Origin: Frateuria sp. Soil773
GTDB taxonomy: Bacteria > Pseudomonadota > Gammaproteobacteria > Xanthomonadales > Rhodanobacteraceae
Direction of reading: 5' to 3'
Assembly: GCF_001428405.1 (NCBI RefSeq)
Contig: NZ_LMSL01000010.1
Coordinates: 7,189 to 67,667, forward strand
Length of the DNA: 60,479 bases
The notes under the pieces are model-generated. The model did no database searches and was not told the DNA's origin. It saw only the letters and a program-made list of their open reading frames with translations. This document shows positions 49,157 through 58,122 of the stretch, piece after piece (the stretch's first letter is position 1; the number at the start of each line of letters is the position of its first letter). The position numbers and the translations under genes were made by a program.

Positions 49157-52100
49157 TTACTCATGCGTCGCCGCCGGTGTCCTGGCCGCGTTTTTCCTGC
49201 CGAACAGGCGCTGCACCGTCACGAAGAACAGCGGCACGAAGAAGACGCCCAGCGCGGTGCCGGCGACCATGCCGCCCAGCACGCCGGTGCCGATGGCGCG
49301 CTGCGCGCCCGAGCCGGCGCCGGTAGCCAGCGCCAGCGGCAGCACGCCCAGGCCGAAGGCCAGCGAGGTCATCAGGATCGGGCGCAGGCGCATGCGTACC
49401 GCCAGCAGCGTCGCGGCGACCAGCTCCATGCCTTTCTCCAGGTTCTCCTTGGCGAACTCCACGATCAGGATCGCGTTCTTGCTCGACAGGCCTACCGTGG
49501 TGAGCATCGCCACCTGGAAATACACGTCGCGGTCCAGCCCGGCGAAATACGCCGCGGTCACGGTGCCGAGGATGCCCAGCGGCGCCACCAGCAGCACCGC
49601 GGTGGGGATCGACCAGCTCTCGTACAGCGCGGCCAGGCACAGGAACACCACCAGCACCGACAGCGTGTACAGCAGCGGCGCCTGCGAGCCGGCCTCGCGC
49701 TCCTGGTATGACTGGCCGGTCCATTCCATGCCGATGCCGCGCGGCAGCTTCGCCACCAGCTTCTCGACCTCGGCCATGGCGCTGCCCGAGCTGACGCCCG
49801 GCGCGGCCTCGCCGTTGATCTGCATGGCCGGGGCGCCGTTGTAGCGTTCCAGGCGCGGCGAACCGTAGTCCCAGCGCGTGCTGGCGAAGGCGCGGAACGG
49901 CACCATCGCGCCGCTGGCGTTGCGCACCGACCATCTGTCGAAATCCTCCGGCGCCATGCGGAACGGCGCGTCGGCCTGCACGAACACGCGCTTCACCCGG
50001 CCGCGGTCCATGAAGTCGTCGACGTACTGGCCGCCCCAGGCCATCGACAAGGTGTCGTTGAGGTCGCCGATGGACAGGCCCTGCGCCGCGGCCTTCCTGT
50101 AATCCACGTCGATGCGGAACTGCGGCGTGTCGTCCTGGCCGTTGGCGCGCACGTTGGCCAGCAGCTTGCTCTGCGCCGCCGCCTGCAGGAACTGGTTGCG
50201 CGCCGCCACCAGGGCCTCGTGGCCCAGGCTGGCCTCGTCCTTCAGGTAGAAGTCGAAGCCGGCCGAGTTGCCCAGCTCCGGCACCGCCGGCGGCGCGAAG
50301 GCGAACACCAGCGCGTCCTTGTACTGGCTGAACGCGCCCATGGCGCGGCCGGTCACCGCGTCCAGGCTGAGGTCGCCGCCGTGGCGCCGGCTCCAGTCCT
50401 TCAGCTGCACGAAGGCCATGGCCGCGTTCTGGCCGCCGCCGGCGAAGCTGAAGCCCTGCACCGAGAACAGCGATTCCACCGCCGGGTCGGCCATGAAGTG
50501 CTTCTCCACGCGGTCCACCACGTGGCCGGTGCGCTCGGTGGTGGCGCCCACCGGCGCCTGCACCATGGTGAACAGGAAGCCCTGGTCCTCCATCGGCAGG
50601 AACGAGGTCGGCAGGCGAAGGAACACCGCCACCATCGCCGCGCTCATGACCGCGAACACCAGCAGGAAGCGCCGGCCCCGCGCGACGATCGCGCCCACCG
50701 CGCCCTGGTACTTGCGCGTGCCCTGGTCGAAGCGGCGGTTGAACCAGCCGAAGAAGCCGCGCTCGGAGGCGTGGTGGCCCTTGGCGACGGGCTTGAGCAG
50801 GGTGGCGCACAGCGCCGGCGTCAGCACGATCGCCACCAGCACCGACAGCGCCATCGAGGACACGATGGTCACCGAGAACTGCCGGTAGATCACGCCGGTG
50901 GAACCGCTCAGGAAGGCCATCGGCACGAACACCGCCGACAGCACCAGGGCGATGCCCACCAGCGCGCCGGTGATCTGCGACATCGACTTGCGCGTGGCTT
51001 CCAGCGGCGAGAGCCCTTCCTCGCTCATCACGCGCTCCACGTTCTCCACCACCACGATGGCGTCGTCCACCAGCAGGCCGATCGCCAGCACCATGGCGAA
51101 CATGGTGAGCATGTTGATCGAGTAGCCGGTGGCGGCCAGCACGCCGAACGTGCCCAGCAGCACCACCGGCACCGCGATGGTGGGGATCAGCGTGGCGCGG
51201 AAGTTCTGCAGGAACAGGTACATCACCAGGAACACCAGCACGATCGCCTCGAGCAGGGTCTTGATCACGCCCTCGATCGACACCCTCACGAAGGGCGTGG
51301 TGTCGAACGCGATCACCGACTTCACCCCGCGCGGGAACGAGGGCTCCATCTGCCTGAGCGCGTCCTTCACGCGCCCGGCCGTGGCCAGCGCGTTGGCGCC
51401 GGTGGTGAGCGAGATCGCGATGCCGGTGGCCGACTTGCCGTTGTACTTGCTGGCCGAGCCGTAGTCCTGCAGGCCCAGTTCCACGCGCGCCACGTCGCCC
51501 AGGGTGAGCACCGAGCCGTCGGTGTTGCTGCGGATCACGATGTCGCGGAACTGCTCCGGCGTCTGCAGGCGCTGCTGCGCGATCACCGTGGCGTTGATCT
51601 GCTGGCCCTTCACCGCCGGGTTGCCGCCGATCTGGCCCACCGCCACCTGCTGGTTCTGCGCTCGCAGCGCCGCCGCCACTTCGGCCGGCGTCAGCTTGTA
51701 GGTGTCGAGCTTGTTCGGGTCGAGCCAGATGCGCATGGCGTACTTGGAGCCGAACACCTCGATGTTGCCCACCCCGGCCACGCGGCTGAGCGGGTCCACC
51801 AGGTTGGCGGTGACGAAGTCGGAGATGTCCTCGCCGCCGAGGCGGCCGTCCTCGGACACGAAGCCCACCACCATCAGGAAGCCGGAGTTGGACTTGACCA
51901 CGTTGATGCCCTGCTGCTGCACGATCTGCGGCAGCAGCGGCGTGGCGAGCTGCAGCTTGTTCTGCACCTGCACCTGGGCGATGTCGGGGTCGGTGCCGTT
52001 CTCGAAGGTGAGCGTCACCTGCACCGAGCCGTCGGAATCGCTGGTGGCGGACATGTAGAGCAGGCCGTCCAGGCCCTTCATGTTCTGCTCGATGATCTGC

Positions 52101-52285
52101 GTCACCGAATCTTCCGCCGCCTGCGCCGAGGCGCCGGGGTAGCTGGCATTGATCGTCACCTGCGGCGGCGCGATCACCGGGTACTGCGACACCGGCAGGC
52201 GCAGCAGCGAGAGCGCGCCTGCCATCATCACGATGATGGCGATCACCCACGCGAAGATGGGGCGATCGATGAAGAACCTGGCCAT
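49157..52285 (-). CDS. RND multidrug efflux permease (HAE1 family, AcrB-like)
   Basis: The 1042-residue inner-membrane pump has the twelve-helix RND layout with two large periplasmic loops. The N-terminus [19 protein letters not shown] is standard. The proton-relay aspartates are in [18 protein letters not shown], and [14 protein letters not shown] sequence ([10 protein letters not shown]) and [14 protein letters not shown] are typical HAE1 stretches. It should export hydrophobic drugs with proton influx, through the adaptor encoded just upstream. No outer-membrane channel gene adjoins it, so it probably uses a shared TolC/OprM-type protein. A 132-base spacer with repeated CTTCTCACTTCTC units separates it from the adaptor gene. 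Confidence 0.96.
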   Translation of the reverse strand: MARFFIDRPIFAWVIAIIVMMAGALSLLRLPVSQYPVIAPPQVTINASYPGASAQAAEDSVTQIIEQNMKGLDGLLYMSATSDSDGSVQVTLTFENGTDPDIAQVQVQNKLQLATPLLPQIVQQQGINVVKSNSGFLMVVGFVSEDGRLGGEDISDFVTANLVDPLSRVAGVGNIEVFGSKYAMRIWLDPNKLDTYKLTPAEVAAALRAQNQQVAVGQIGGNPAVKGQQINATVIAQQRLQTPEQFRDIVIRSNTDGSVLTLGDVARVELGLQDYGSASKYNGKSATGIAISLTTGANALATAGRVKDALRQMEPSFPRGVKSVIAFDTTPFVRVSIEGVIKTLLEAIVLVFLVMYLFLQNFRATLIPTIAVPVVLLGTFGVLAATGYSINMLTMFAMVLAIGLLVDDAIVVVENVERVMSEEGLSPLEATRKSMSQITGALVGIALVLSAVFVPMAFLSGSTGVIYRQFSVTIVSSMALSVLVAIVLTPALCATLLKPVAKGHHASERGFFGWFNRRFDQGTRKYQGAVGAIVARGRRFLLVFAVMSAAMVAVFLRLPTSFLPMEDQGFLFTMVQAPVGATTERTGHVVDRVEKHFMADPAVESLFSVQGFSFAGGGQNAAMAFVQLKDWSRRHGGDLSLDAVTGRAMGAFSQYKDALVFAFAPPAVPELGNSAGFDFYLKDEASLGHEALVAARNQFLQAAAQSKLLANVRANGQDDTPQFRIDVDYRKAAAQGLSIGDLNDTLSMAWGGQYVDDFMDRGRVKRVFVQADAPFRMAPEDFDRWSVRNASGAMVPFRAFASTRWDYGSPRLERYNGAPAMQINGEAAPGVSSGSAMAEVEKLVAKLPRGIGMEWTGQSYQEREAGSQAPLLYTLSVLVVFLCLAALYESWSIPTAVLLVAPLGILGTVTAAYFAGLDRDVYFQVAMLTTVGLSSKNAILIVEFAKENLEKGMELVAATLLAVRMRLRPILMTSLAFGLGVLPLALATGAGSGAQRAIGTGVLGGMVAGTALGVFFVPLFFVTVQRLFGRKNAARTPAATHE

Positions 52286-52417
52286 GTCTGGAATTCCTAA
52301 GAGCCTGCTTTGGCTTCAGTGGAACGCGGGGAGAGGCGAGAGACGGGTGAAGCGCAGACCTTCCGCTTCCACTCGCTTCTCACTTCTCGTTTCTCACTTC
52401 TCATCCCGATCCACTCG

Positions 52418-53599
52418 TCAATGGGGCGCGGCTGCCTGCGTGCCCGCCGCCTTGGCGCCATGGACGCCCGCTTCGCTGGCATGCACCGGCATGCCGGGCT
52501 GGATCATCTGCAGCCCTTCCACGATCACCTTGTCGCCGGCCGCCAGGCCGCCTTCCACCAGCCACTGGTCGCCGACGGTGCGGCTCACCTGCACTTCGCG
52601 CAGCGCGGCCTTGCCCTGGCCGTCCACCACCATCGCGGTGGCGCCGCCCTTGGGGTCGCGCGCGATGCCCGCCTGCGGCACCAGCAGCGCCTGCGGGTTG
52701 GTGCCCATGTCCACCACCGCGCGCACGTACATGCCCGGCAACAGCACGTCATCGGGGTTGGGCACCACCACGCGCAACGCGAAGCTGCCCGTGGTGGGGT
52801 CCACGCTGACGTCGGAGAACTGCAGCTTGCCGTCGTGCGGATAGCGGCTGCCGTCCTCCAGCAGGATCTTCACCGGGGTGCCGTCGGCCTCCTTCAGGGC
52901 GCCGGCGGCGATCTGCTTGCGCAGCGCCAGCAGCTCGCCGCTGGACTGGGTCACGTCCACGTACACCGGGTCCAACTGCTGCACGCGCGCCATCGGCTCG
53001 GCCTGGTTGGCCGTAACCAGGGCGCCCTGCGTCACGCTGGACTTGCCGATGCGCCCGGCGATCGGCGACACGATGCGCGCGAAGCCCAGCGTGACCCCGG
53101 TGCTTTCCATCGATGCCTGCGCCGCGGCCACGTCCGCCTCGGCCTGCCGCCACGCGGCGGTGGCGTTCTCGTCGTCCTGCCTGCTCACCGCGTGGGTGCG
53201 CGCCAGCTGGCTGGTGCGTTTGGCGTAGAGCTGGGCCGTGTGCATCGCGGCCTCGGCCTTGGCCAGCGCGGCCTTGGCGTTGTTGCGCTCGGCGCGGTAC
53301 TGCGCGTCTTCCAACTGGTAGAGAGGCTGACCCGCCTTCACCATCGCGCCCTCGGTGAACAGGCGCTGCTTGACGATGCCGTTCACCTGCGGGCGCACCT
53401 CGGCGACCAGGAAGGCGCTGGTGCGCCCCGGCAGTTCGCGGGTGACGGTGACCGGCTGCGGCTTGAGCGTGACCACGGTGACCTCGGCCGGGCCACCCTG
53501 GGGCTGCCCGGCCGGCGCACGGCAGGCGGCCAATGCCAGCGCGGCGGAAACCAGTACGCCCGCCAGCAGCGGGCGCGGGAATGTGCGTGCGAAGTCCAT
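52418..53599 (-). CDS. RND efflux periplasmic adaptor lipoprotein (AcrA-like)
   Basis: The 393-residue membrane-fusion protein links the pump to an outer-membrane channel. A lipobox (LALAAC near residue 26) marks it as a lipoprotein. The lipoyl halves (TSAFLVAEVRPQVNGIVKQR and ARIVSPIAGRIGKSSV), the coiled-coil hairpin (about 95-165) and the barrel region follow in normal order. I chose the ATG at 53599. A start 22 codons upstream would place the leader across the operator palindrome and lacks a signal-like start. It is the first gene of the pump operon. Confidence 0.94.
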   Translation of the reverse strand: MDFARTFPRPLLAGVLVSAALALAACRAPAGQPQGGPAEVTVVTLKPQPVTVTRELPGRTSAFLVAEVRPQVNGIVKQRLFTEGAMVKAGQPLYQLEDAQYRAERNNAKAALAKAEAAMHTAQLYAKRTSQLARTHAVSRQDDENATAAWRQAEADVAAAQASMESTGVTLGFARIVSPIAGRIGKSSVTQGALVTANQAEPMARVQQLDPVYVDVTQSSGELLALRKQIAAGALKEADGTPVKILLEDGSRYPHDGKLQFSDVSVDPTTGSFALRVVVPNPDDVLLPGMYVRAVVDMGTNPQALLVPQAGIARDPKGGATAMVVDGQGKAALREVQVSRTVGDQWLVEGGLAAGDKVIVEGLQMIQPGMPVHASEAGVHGAKAAGTQAAAPH

Positions 53600-53642
53600 G
53601 AGATGGCCTTGTCCCCGTGGGGAAGGGGGAGTGAAGGGGAAT

Positions 53643-53693
53643 TGAGAGTGAACGATCATTCTCATTTTTGAACTGAAATGGCGTGACAGTCAA
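53643..53693 (-). promoter_or_regulatory. Efflux operon promoter with TetR-type operator
   Basis: On the minus strand TTGACT (53693-53688) is a good -35 hexamer. A weak -10 (AAAAAT, 53669-53664) follows after 18 bases. Directly after it, read on the plus strand, lies TGAGAGTGAACGATCATTC ending TCA (53643-53664). This is a 22-bp palindrome with one mismatch between arms TGAGAGTGA and TCATTCTCA. The operator would cover the transcription start, 44 bases before the adaptor ATG. The TetR protein encoded at 48299 is the likely ligand-controlled repressor. The rest of the 503-base gap up to the PadR gene holds nothing I recognise, apart from the perfect palindrome GCAATATTGC at 54041-54050 near the PadR promoter. 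Confidence 0.65.
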
Positions 53694-54102
53694 CCACCTT
53701 GCAAGGGGCGTGACTAGAGGGTTCGTGCGATTTCTTTCAACCGATTGATAGGAAATGGGATTTTTTCGGATTCCCAGGCTTTGCCCAGCCATGTCTCCGG
53801 GCAAACCCATAGTCGATGCCTCGACGGATCGAGGCTTGGCGCGCAGATCGGAGGCTCGGAGAGGGCTGCGGCGTGCGTGCAGCGACCGCAGCCGGCAGGC
53901 ACGGAACCGATCGGTCGGGCGAGGCAAGGCGCCATGGCTGCCGCATGGCCGGGCATGCGCTCGTCCGCCGATGCCTGGGCGCGTTCCGGCTTGCAGGCGT
54001 CGGCGTTCCCATCGCGCTGCCGGCATGACTTCATACCCATGCAATATTGCTAACTTCACAATACTGTTCAGTCGAAAGCATCCAGCCGTTCGGGAGAGCC
54101 CC

Positions 54103-54465
54103 GTGGACGAGACCGCCAGCCTGCTGAAGAAATTCCAGAAAGAGCTTTCCGCCGGCACCGTCTCGCTGGTCCTGCTGGCGGTGCTCGGGCGCTCGCGCCA
54201 GCCGCTCTACGGCTACCAGATCGCCAAGCGGCTGGAGGAGCTGGGCGAGGGCGCGCTGGCCGGCAAGCAGAGCGCGCTCTATCCGGTACTGCGCAACCTT
54301 GAGGCGGCAGGCCTGCTCGCCAGCGAGGTCGAGCCGTCGGTGAGCGGGCCGCCGCGCCGCTACTACCGCATCACCCGGCCCGGGCGCGAGGTGCTGCGCG
54401 AATGGGTGGCCGCCTGGAACGCCACCCGCGACTCGGTCGACAAGGTCCTACAGGGAGAGCTGTGA
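54103..54465 (+). CDS. PadR-family transcriptional regulator
   Basis: The 120-residue protein has the PadR winged helix: LVLLAVLGRSRQPLYGYQIA, then ALYPVLRNLEAAGLLASEVE and PPRRYYRITRPGREVLREWV. The short C-terminal helix is typical of the compact PadR subfamily. I use the GTG at 54103 with GGGAGA five bases upstream. Its stop overlaps the next start (TGATG). PadR genes coupled to HAAS-domain membrane proteins usually respond to envelope or antibiotic stress, and this pair fits that pattern. Confidence 0.9.
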   Translation: MDETASLLKKFQKELSAGTVSLVLLAVLGRSRQPLYGYQIAKRLEELGEGALAGKQSALYPVLRNLEAAGLLASEVEPSVSGPPRRYYRITRPGREVLREWVAAWNATRDSVDKVLQGEL

Positions 54466-55394
54466 TGAACACCCCACGCACGATCGCCGGATATCTCCAG
54501 CAGTTGCGCGACGCGCTGCACGGCGCGGACCCGGCGCTGATCCAGGACGCCCTGTACGACGCCGAGGAGCACCTGCGCGCCGAGCTGGCCGAACAGCCGC
54601 AGCGCAGCGAGGCGGCGATGCTCGAACACGTCGTCGGCAGCTACGGCGCACCCGACGAGGTGGCCGAGATCTACCGCGACCAGGAGGTCCGCATCCAGCG
54701 CGCGCTGCGGCCGCCGCCGGTGCCCAGGCGCCGCTCGCTGGCCGGGCGCTTCTTCGGCGTCGCCGCCGATCCGCATACCTACGGCGCGCTGTTCTACATG
54801 CTGCTGGCGCTGGCCACGGGCATCTTCTACTTCACCTGGGCGGTGACCGGCATTTCGCTGTCGGCCGGGTTGTCGGTGCTGATCGTCGGCCTGCCGTTCA
54901 TCGTGCTGTTCTTCGGCTCGGTGCGCGCGCTGTCGCTGCTGGAGGGGCGCATCGTCGAGGTGATGCTCGGCGTGCGCATGCCGCGCCGGCCGCCGTACCC
55001 GATGCAGGGGCAGCCGCTGCTCAAGCGCATCGGCGCGATGTTCACCGACGTGCGTAGCTGGAGCACGTTGCTGTACATGCTGCTGATGCTGCCGCTGGGC
55101 GTCTTCTATTTCTCGGCTACGGTGTCGCTGCTCGCCGTGTCGCTGGCCCTGCTGGGAACGCCGGTGGCGATGGCGTTCGGCGGCCTGGGGCTGAACGACC
55201 TGTTCGTGGGCAGGCAGATCGTGGTGGACTGGGGCTTCGGGGAGCACGTGCCCGGCTTGGGCGACGCGCTGGCGATGTGCATACTCGGCATCGTGCTGCT
55301 GTTCGCCACGTTGCACCTGGTGCGCGGGCTGGGACGGCTGCAAGGGCAGATCGCCAGGCACCTGCTGGTGCGCGGCACCGAACGGAGGGCTTAG
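54465..55394 (+). CDS. HAAS/sensor-domain membrane protein
   Basis: The 309-residue protein has an N-terminal helical HAAS-like segment (YLQQLRDALHGADPALIQDA and LEHVVGSYGAPDEVAEIY, about residues 8-65). A putative-sensor membrane region follows, with about four hydrophobic segments in two pairs (about 100-155 and 205-260). The two pairs resemble each other (GALFYMLLALATGIFYFTW and STLLYMLLMLPLGVFYFSA), so the region is an internal duplication. It is translationally coupled to padR and probably modulates it. The signal is unknown. A DUF1579-like gene follows after three bases. Confidence 0.8.
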   Translation: MNTPRTIAGYLQQLRDALHGADPALIQDALYDAEEHLRAELAEQPQRSEAAMLEHVVGSYGAPDEVAEIYRDQEVRIQRALRPPPVPRRRSLAGRFFGVAADPHTYGALFYMLLALATGIFYFTWAVTGISLSAGLSVLIVGLPFIVLFFGSVRALSLLEGRIVEVMLGVRMPRRPPYPMQGQPLLKRIGAMFTDVRSWSTLLYMLLMLPLGVFYFSATVSLLAVSLALLGTPVAMAFGGLGLNDLFVGRQIVVDWGFGEHVPGLGDALAMCILGIVLLFATLHLVRGLGRLQGQIARHLLVRGTERRA

Positions 55395-55397
55395 GAC

Positions 55398-55847
55398 GTG
55401 GCGACGGACGACTTATTGACGATGCTGGCCGGCGAATGGCGTGGCGACGAACAGATCGCCACCACGCCCTGGGGCGCGGGCGGCCCGGCGGTCGGCCACG
55501 TGGTGGCCCGGCTCGACCTCGGCGGCCGCGTGCTGCTGCAGGACTACCGCGAGGAACGCGAGGGCAAGCCTTCGCTGCAGGCGCATGCGGTGCTCGCCGC
55601 CGGCGCCGCGGACGGCGAATACGCACTGTACTGGTTCGACAGCTACGGCTTCGTTCCCGAACGGCCGGCACCCGGCCACCGCGACGGCGACCGGCTGGTG
55701 TTCCTGCGCAGCTCGCCGCGCGGGCAGACCCGGCACACCTACCTGCTGCAGGATGCCTCGTCGTACCGGCTCACGCTGGACTGCTCGTTCGACGGCGGCG
55801 TGCAGTGGGAACGGTTGATGAGCGGCGATTACCGCCGCGTCGGATGA
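55398..55847 (+). CDS. DUF1579-like protein
   Basis: The 149-residue protein opens LLTMLAGEWRGDEQIATTPW and has LGGRVLLQDYREEREGKPSL and YALYWFDSYGFVPERPAPGH, a pattern of lipocalin-like strands seen in DUF1579 proteins. No function is known. I use the GTG at 55398 with GGAGG nine bases upstream. It is the third gene of the PadR operon, starting three bases after the sensor gene. Confidence 0.7.
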   Translation: MATDDLLTMLAGEWRGDEQIATTPWGAGGPAVGHVVARLDLGGRVLLQDYREEREGKPSLQAHAVLAAGAADGEYALYWFDSYGFVPERPAPGHRDGDRLVFLRSSPRGQTRHTYLLQDASSYRLTLDCSFDGGVQWERLMSGDYRRVG

Positions 55848-55996
55848 CGCTGCCGCCGGCCTCGTGCCGGTAGCGCGGCGACGGGCCGGGCCTTTGCGTG
55901 GAAGGCGCCCCGGAAACGCCTGGCGCAGGGCCTGCAACGCCCGCGCTCCGGCTGCCTGCCGCAAGCAGCCGCACGGGGCGCGGATGCCTGCGCGGG

Positions 55997-56284
55997 TCAG
56001 TCGTCCTCGACGAACTCGATGCCGGCGTTCAACCGGTTCGCCTCCACCTCGGCGACGCCGCGCACGGCGTCCGCGTACAGGTCGTCGGGGGCGTCCACCT
56101 CGATCGTGTAGAGGTGGCCCTCGCTGTCGTCCACCAGTTCGCTGGAACTGGAATCGTCGCGCATCTGCGGGACGAGATCGTCGATCTCCTCCACGTGCTC
56201 GATCCCGTCGATGCCGTGCAGGGCGGAGATCACGGTGTCGGCTTCTTCGCGGCTGCCGATCAGGCGGATGCGGATCATGGGCAT
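55997..56284 (-). CDS. Small acidic protein of unknown function
   Basis: The 95-residue protein begins MPMIRIRLIGSREEADTVIS and continues ALHGIDGIEHVEEIDDLVPQ, with an acidic serine stretch (RDDSSSSELVDDSEGH) and an end NAGIEFVEDD. The alternation suggests a small alpha/beta domain. I recall similar proteins in Xanthomonas and Pseudomonas relatives but no function. The MIRIRL start two codons in is possible. It is divergent from the methyltransferase gene. Confidence 0.65.
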   Translation of the reverse strand: MPMIRIRLIGSREEADTVISALHGIDGIEHVEEIDDLVPQMRDDSSSSELVDDSEGHLYTIEVDAPDDLYADAVRGVAEVEANRLNAGIEFVEDD

Positions 56285-56355
56285 GGCGTGCCTCGTGGAC
56301 CTGGCGGTGCCGCCATGCTCCGACGTCCGGCGTGTGCGGCGGGTGTTTCCCGCGT

Positions 56356-56373
56356 TAACCGCGTGCGCGGTTA
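56356..56373. promoter_or_regulatory. Inverted repeat in a divergent promoter region
   Basis: TAACCGCG (56356-56363) and CGCGGTTA (56366-56373) form a perfect 8-bp inverted repeat around TG. It lies between the small acidic protein gene and the methyltransferase gene and could be an operator for either. It is 26 bases before the methyltransferase ATG. Confidence 0.45.
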
Positions 56374-56398
56374 CCATGCGCGTTTGCCGGAGGATGCC

Positions 56399-57016
56399 AT
56401 GGCCAAGCGCTACGACCGCGACTATTTCGACAAGTGGTACCGCGACCCGGCGCACGCGGTCGGTTCGCCGGCGGAACTGAAGCGCAAGGTGGCGATGGCG
56501 GTGGCGCAGGCGGAGTACTACCTGGCGCGGCCGATCCGCAACGTGCTCGACGTGGGCTGCGGCGAGGCGACCTGGCGCGCGCCGCTGCGCGCGCTGCGAC
56601 CGGGCATCGACTACCGCGGCCTGGACGCCAGCGAATACGCGGTGGCGCGCTACGGCCGCAGCCGCAACGTCGGACTGGCCCGCTTCGGCCAGCTCGAACA
56701 TCTGCGCTTCGACACGCGCTTCGACCTGATCGTGTGCACCGACGTGCTGCACTACCTGAAGCCGGCCGAGATCCGCGCCGGCCTGGTCGGCATCGGCGAG
56801 ATGCTCGAAGGCATCGCCTTCCTGGAAGTGTTCACCAGCCGCGACGACGTGGCCGGCGACCGCGAAGGCTTCATGTCGCGCGCGCCGTCCTGGTACCTGC
56901 GCGCCTTCGGCGCCGCCGGCCTGCTGCCGTGCGGCTCGCACTGCTACCTGGGGCCGCGGCTGGAGCGGCACGTCGCGGCGCTGGAGCGGGCGCAGTTGCC
57001 GGCTGCGTCACGCTGA
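56399..57016 (+). CDS. Class I SAM-dependent methyltransferase
   Basis: The 205-residue protein has RNVLDVGCGEATWRAPLRAL, the glycine-rich SAM loop, then RGLDASEYAVARYG (acidic ribose-binding position) and FDLIVCTDVLHYLKPAEI. The N-terminus KRYDRDYFDKWYRDP resembles small methyltransferases of unknown substrate in this group. GGAGG five bases before the ATG supports the start. It is followed by a MITE-like repeat. Substrate unknown. Confidence 0.85.
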   Translation: MAKRYDRDYFDKWYRDPAHAVGSPAELKRKVAMAVAQAEYYLARPIRNVLDVGCGEATWRAPLRALRPGIDYRGLDASEYAVARYGRSRNVGLARFGQLEHLRFDTRFDLIVCTDVLHYLKPAEIRAGLVGIGEMLEGIAFLEVFTSRDDVAGDREGFMSRAPSWYLRAFGAAGLLPCGSHCYLGPRLERHVAALERAQLPAASR

Positions 57017-57124
57017 AATCCGCCAGGGCGTGGGGCGGGTTTCACTAGGGAGCGACTGCACGCTGCAGAGGGTGAATCGACGGCGGATTGACCGTGGTCG
57101 AAGCCGCGCATGGGCGCGGCTCGC

Positions 57125-57318
57125 AGAGCCTGTTCGAAGTCTCCTTGTCGGAGACTGGAATCCCCTCATGCTCCCCCACTCGTCATTCCTGCGAAGGCAG
57201 GAATCCAGTGACTTTCTCCTTCCCTCAAACCTCAGAGGCACTGGATCCCAGCTTTCGCTGGGATGACGCTCCGTAGGGGATTTCGTAGGGATACTGGGAG
57301 ACTTTAAACAAGCTCTCA
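57125..57318. repeat. MITE-like dispersed repeat, copy D (most complete)
   Basis: The element is about 194 bases. The left end AGAGCCTGTTCGAAGTCTCC and the right end (read in reverse complement AGAGCTTGTTTAAAGTCTCC) form imperfect terminal inverted repeats of at least 20 bases, continuing with AATCCCCT. Inside are two smaller palindromes, CGTCATTCCTGCGAAGGC with its partner, and TCCCAGCTTTCGCTGGGA. Its right edge supplies the TGA stop of the DeoR gene (TCA at 57316-57318). No coding frame is present. The size and ends fit a miniature element mobilised by a transposase encoded elsewhere. Confidence 0.8.
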
Positions 57319-58122
57319 GACCAAACTGACCTTCACCCCGGCGCCGCGCAGCGTCTCGACCATCTCGGGCGGGGCGCTGGTGTCGGTGATGACAGCGTGC
57401 AGGTTCTGCACCGGGGTGATCACCGAGAGGCTGCGCTGGCCGAGCTTGCTGGCGTCGAGCACGGCAACGGTCTCGCGCGAGACGCGGATCATCAGCGTGT
57501 TGAGCGAAGCCTCCAGCGGGTCGGGCGTGGTCACGCCGACTTCCGGGTCGAGGCCGTCGACGCCTAGGAACAGCCGGTCGGCGGACAGCTTGGCCAGCGC
57601 CTGCTCGGCGTCAGGGCCGACCAGCGAGTAGGAGGTCTGGCGCAGCAGGCCGCCCAGCATCATCACGCGGATCTGCGGCAGGCCGGACAGCTCCAGCGCG
57701 ATGTTCAGCGCGTTGGTGATCACGGTGATCGACTCGAACTTCATCTGGCGGATCTGCCGCGCGATCTCCACCGTGGTGGAGCCGGAGTCGAGGATGATGG
57801 TCTCGCCGTCGCGGATCAGCTTGGCCGCGGCCTTGCCGATGCGCAGCTTCTGCGCGTGCCAGCGCGTCTCCTTGATGTTCAGCGGGGTGTCGCTGGCGGC
57901 GGGCGGGTTGACCGGCAGCGCGCCGCCGTGGGAGCGCGCGATGGCGGAGTTGCGCGCCAGCGCTTCCAGGTCGCCGCGGATGGTGACGGCGGAAGTGCCG
58001 AACCGGGCGGCGAGTTCCTCGACGGTGGCCCTTCCTTGCTCCTCCACGAAGTCGACGATCAGGCGTCGGCGTTCCTCGACCAGCAGGCGGCGCGAGGGCG
58101 TGGCGGCGGTGGCTTTGGTCAT
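57316..58122 (-). CDS. DeoR/GlpR-family transcriptional regulator
   Basis: The 268-residue protein has the DeoR helix-turn-helix (RRRLIVDFVEEQGRATVEEL and GTSAVTIRGDLEALAR, about 18-70) and the sugar-phosphate-sensing domain (ILDSGSTTVEIARQIR, VITNALNIALEL and LFLGVDGLDPEVGVTTPDP). The effector is probably a sugar phosphate. Its ATG overlaps the stop of the amidohydrolase gene (ATGA), and an aldolase gene lies upstream on the same strand. This supports local control of a sugar pathway. Its stop lies in the end of repeat copy D. Confidence 0.92.
   Translation of the reverse strand: MTKATAATPSRRLLVEERRRLIVDFVEEQGRATVEELAARFGTSAVTIRGDLEALARNSAIARSHGGALPVNPPAASDTPLNIKETRWHAQKLRIGKAAAKLIRDGETIILDSGSTTVEIARQIRQMKFESITVITNALNIALELSGLPQIRVMMLGGLLRQTSYSLVGPDAEQALAKLSADRLFLGVDGLDPEVGVTTPDPLEASLNTLMIRVSRETVAVLDASKLGQRSLSVITPVQNLHAVITDTSAPPEMVETLRGAGVKVSLV

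Noticed and set aside
49161..52250. Second long frame on the minus strand within the RND permease gene
   Set aside because: It is the same strand shifted by one frame, with a Gly/Arg/Ala-rich translation; the AcrB-like frame explains the sequence.
53600..53665. Upstream ATG extension of the efflux adaptor
   Set aside because: It would translate the putative operator and delay the lipoprotein signal; the ATG at 53599 fits the family.
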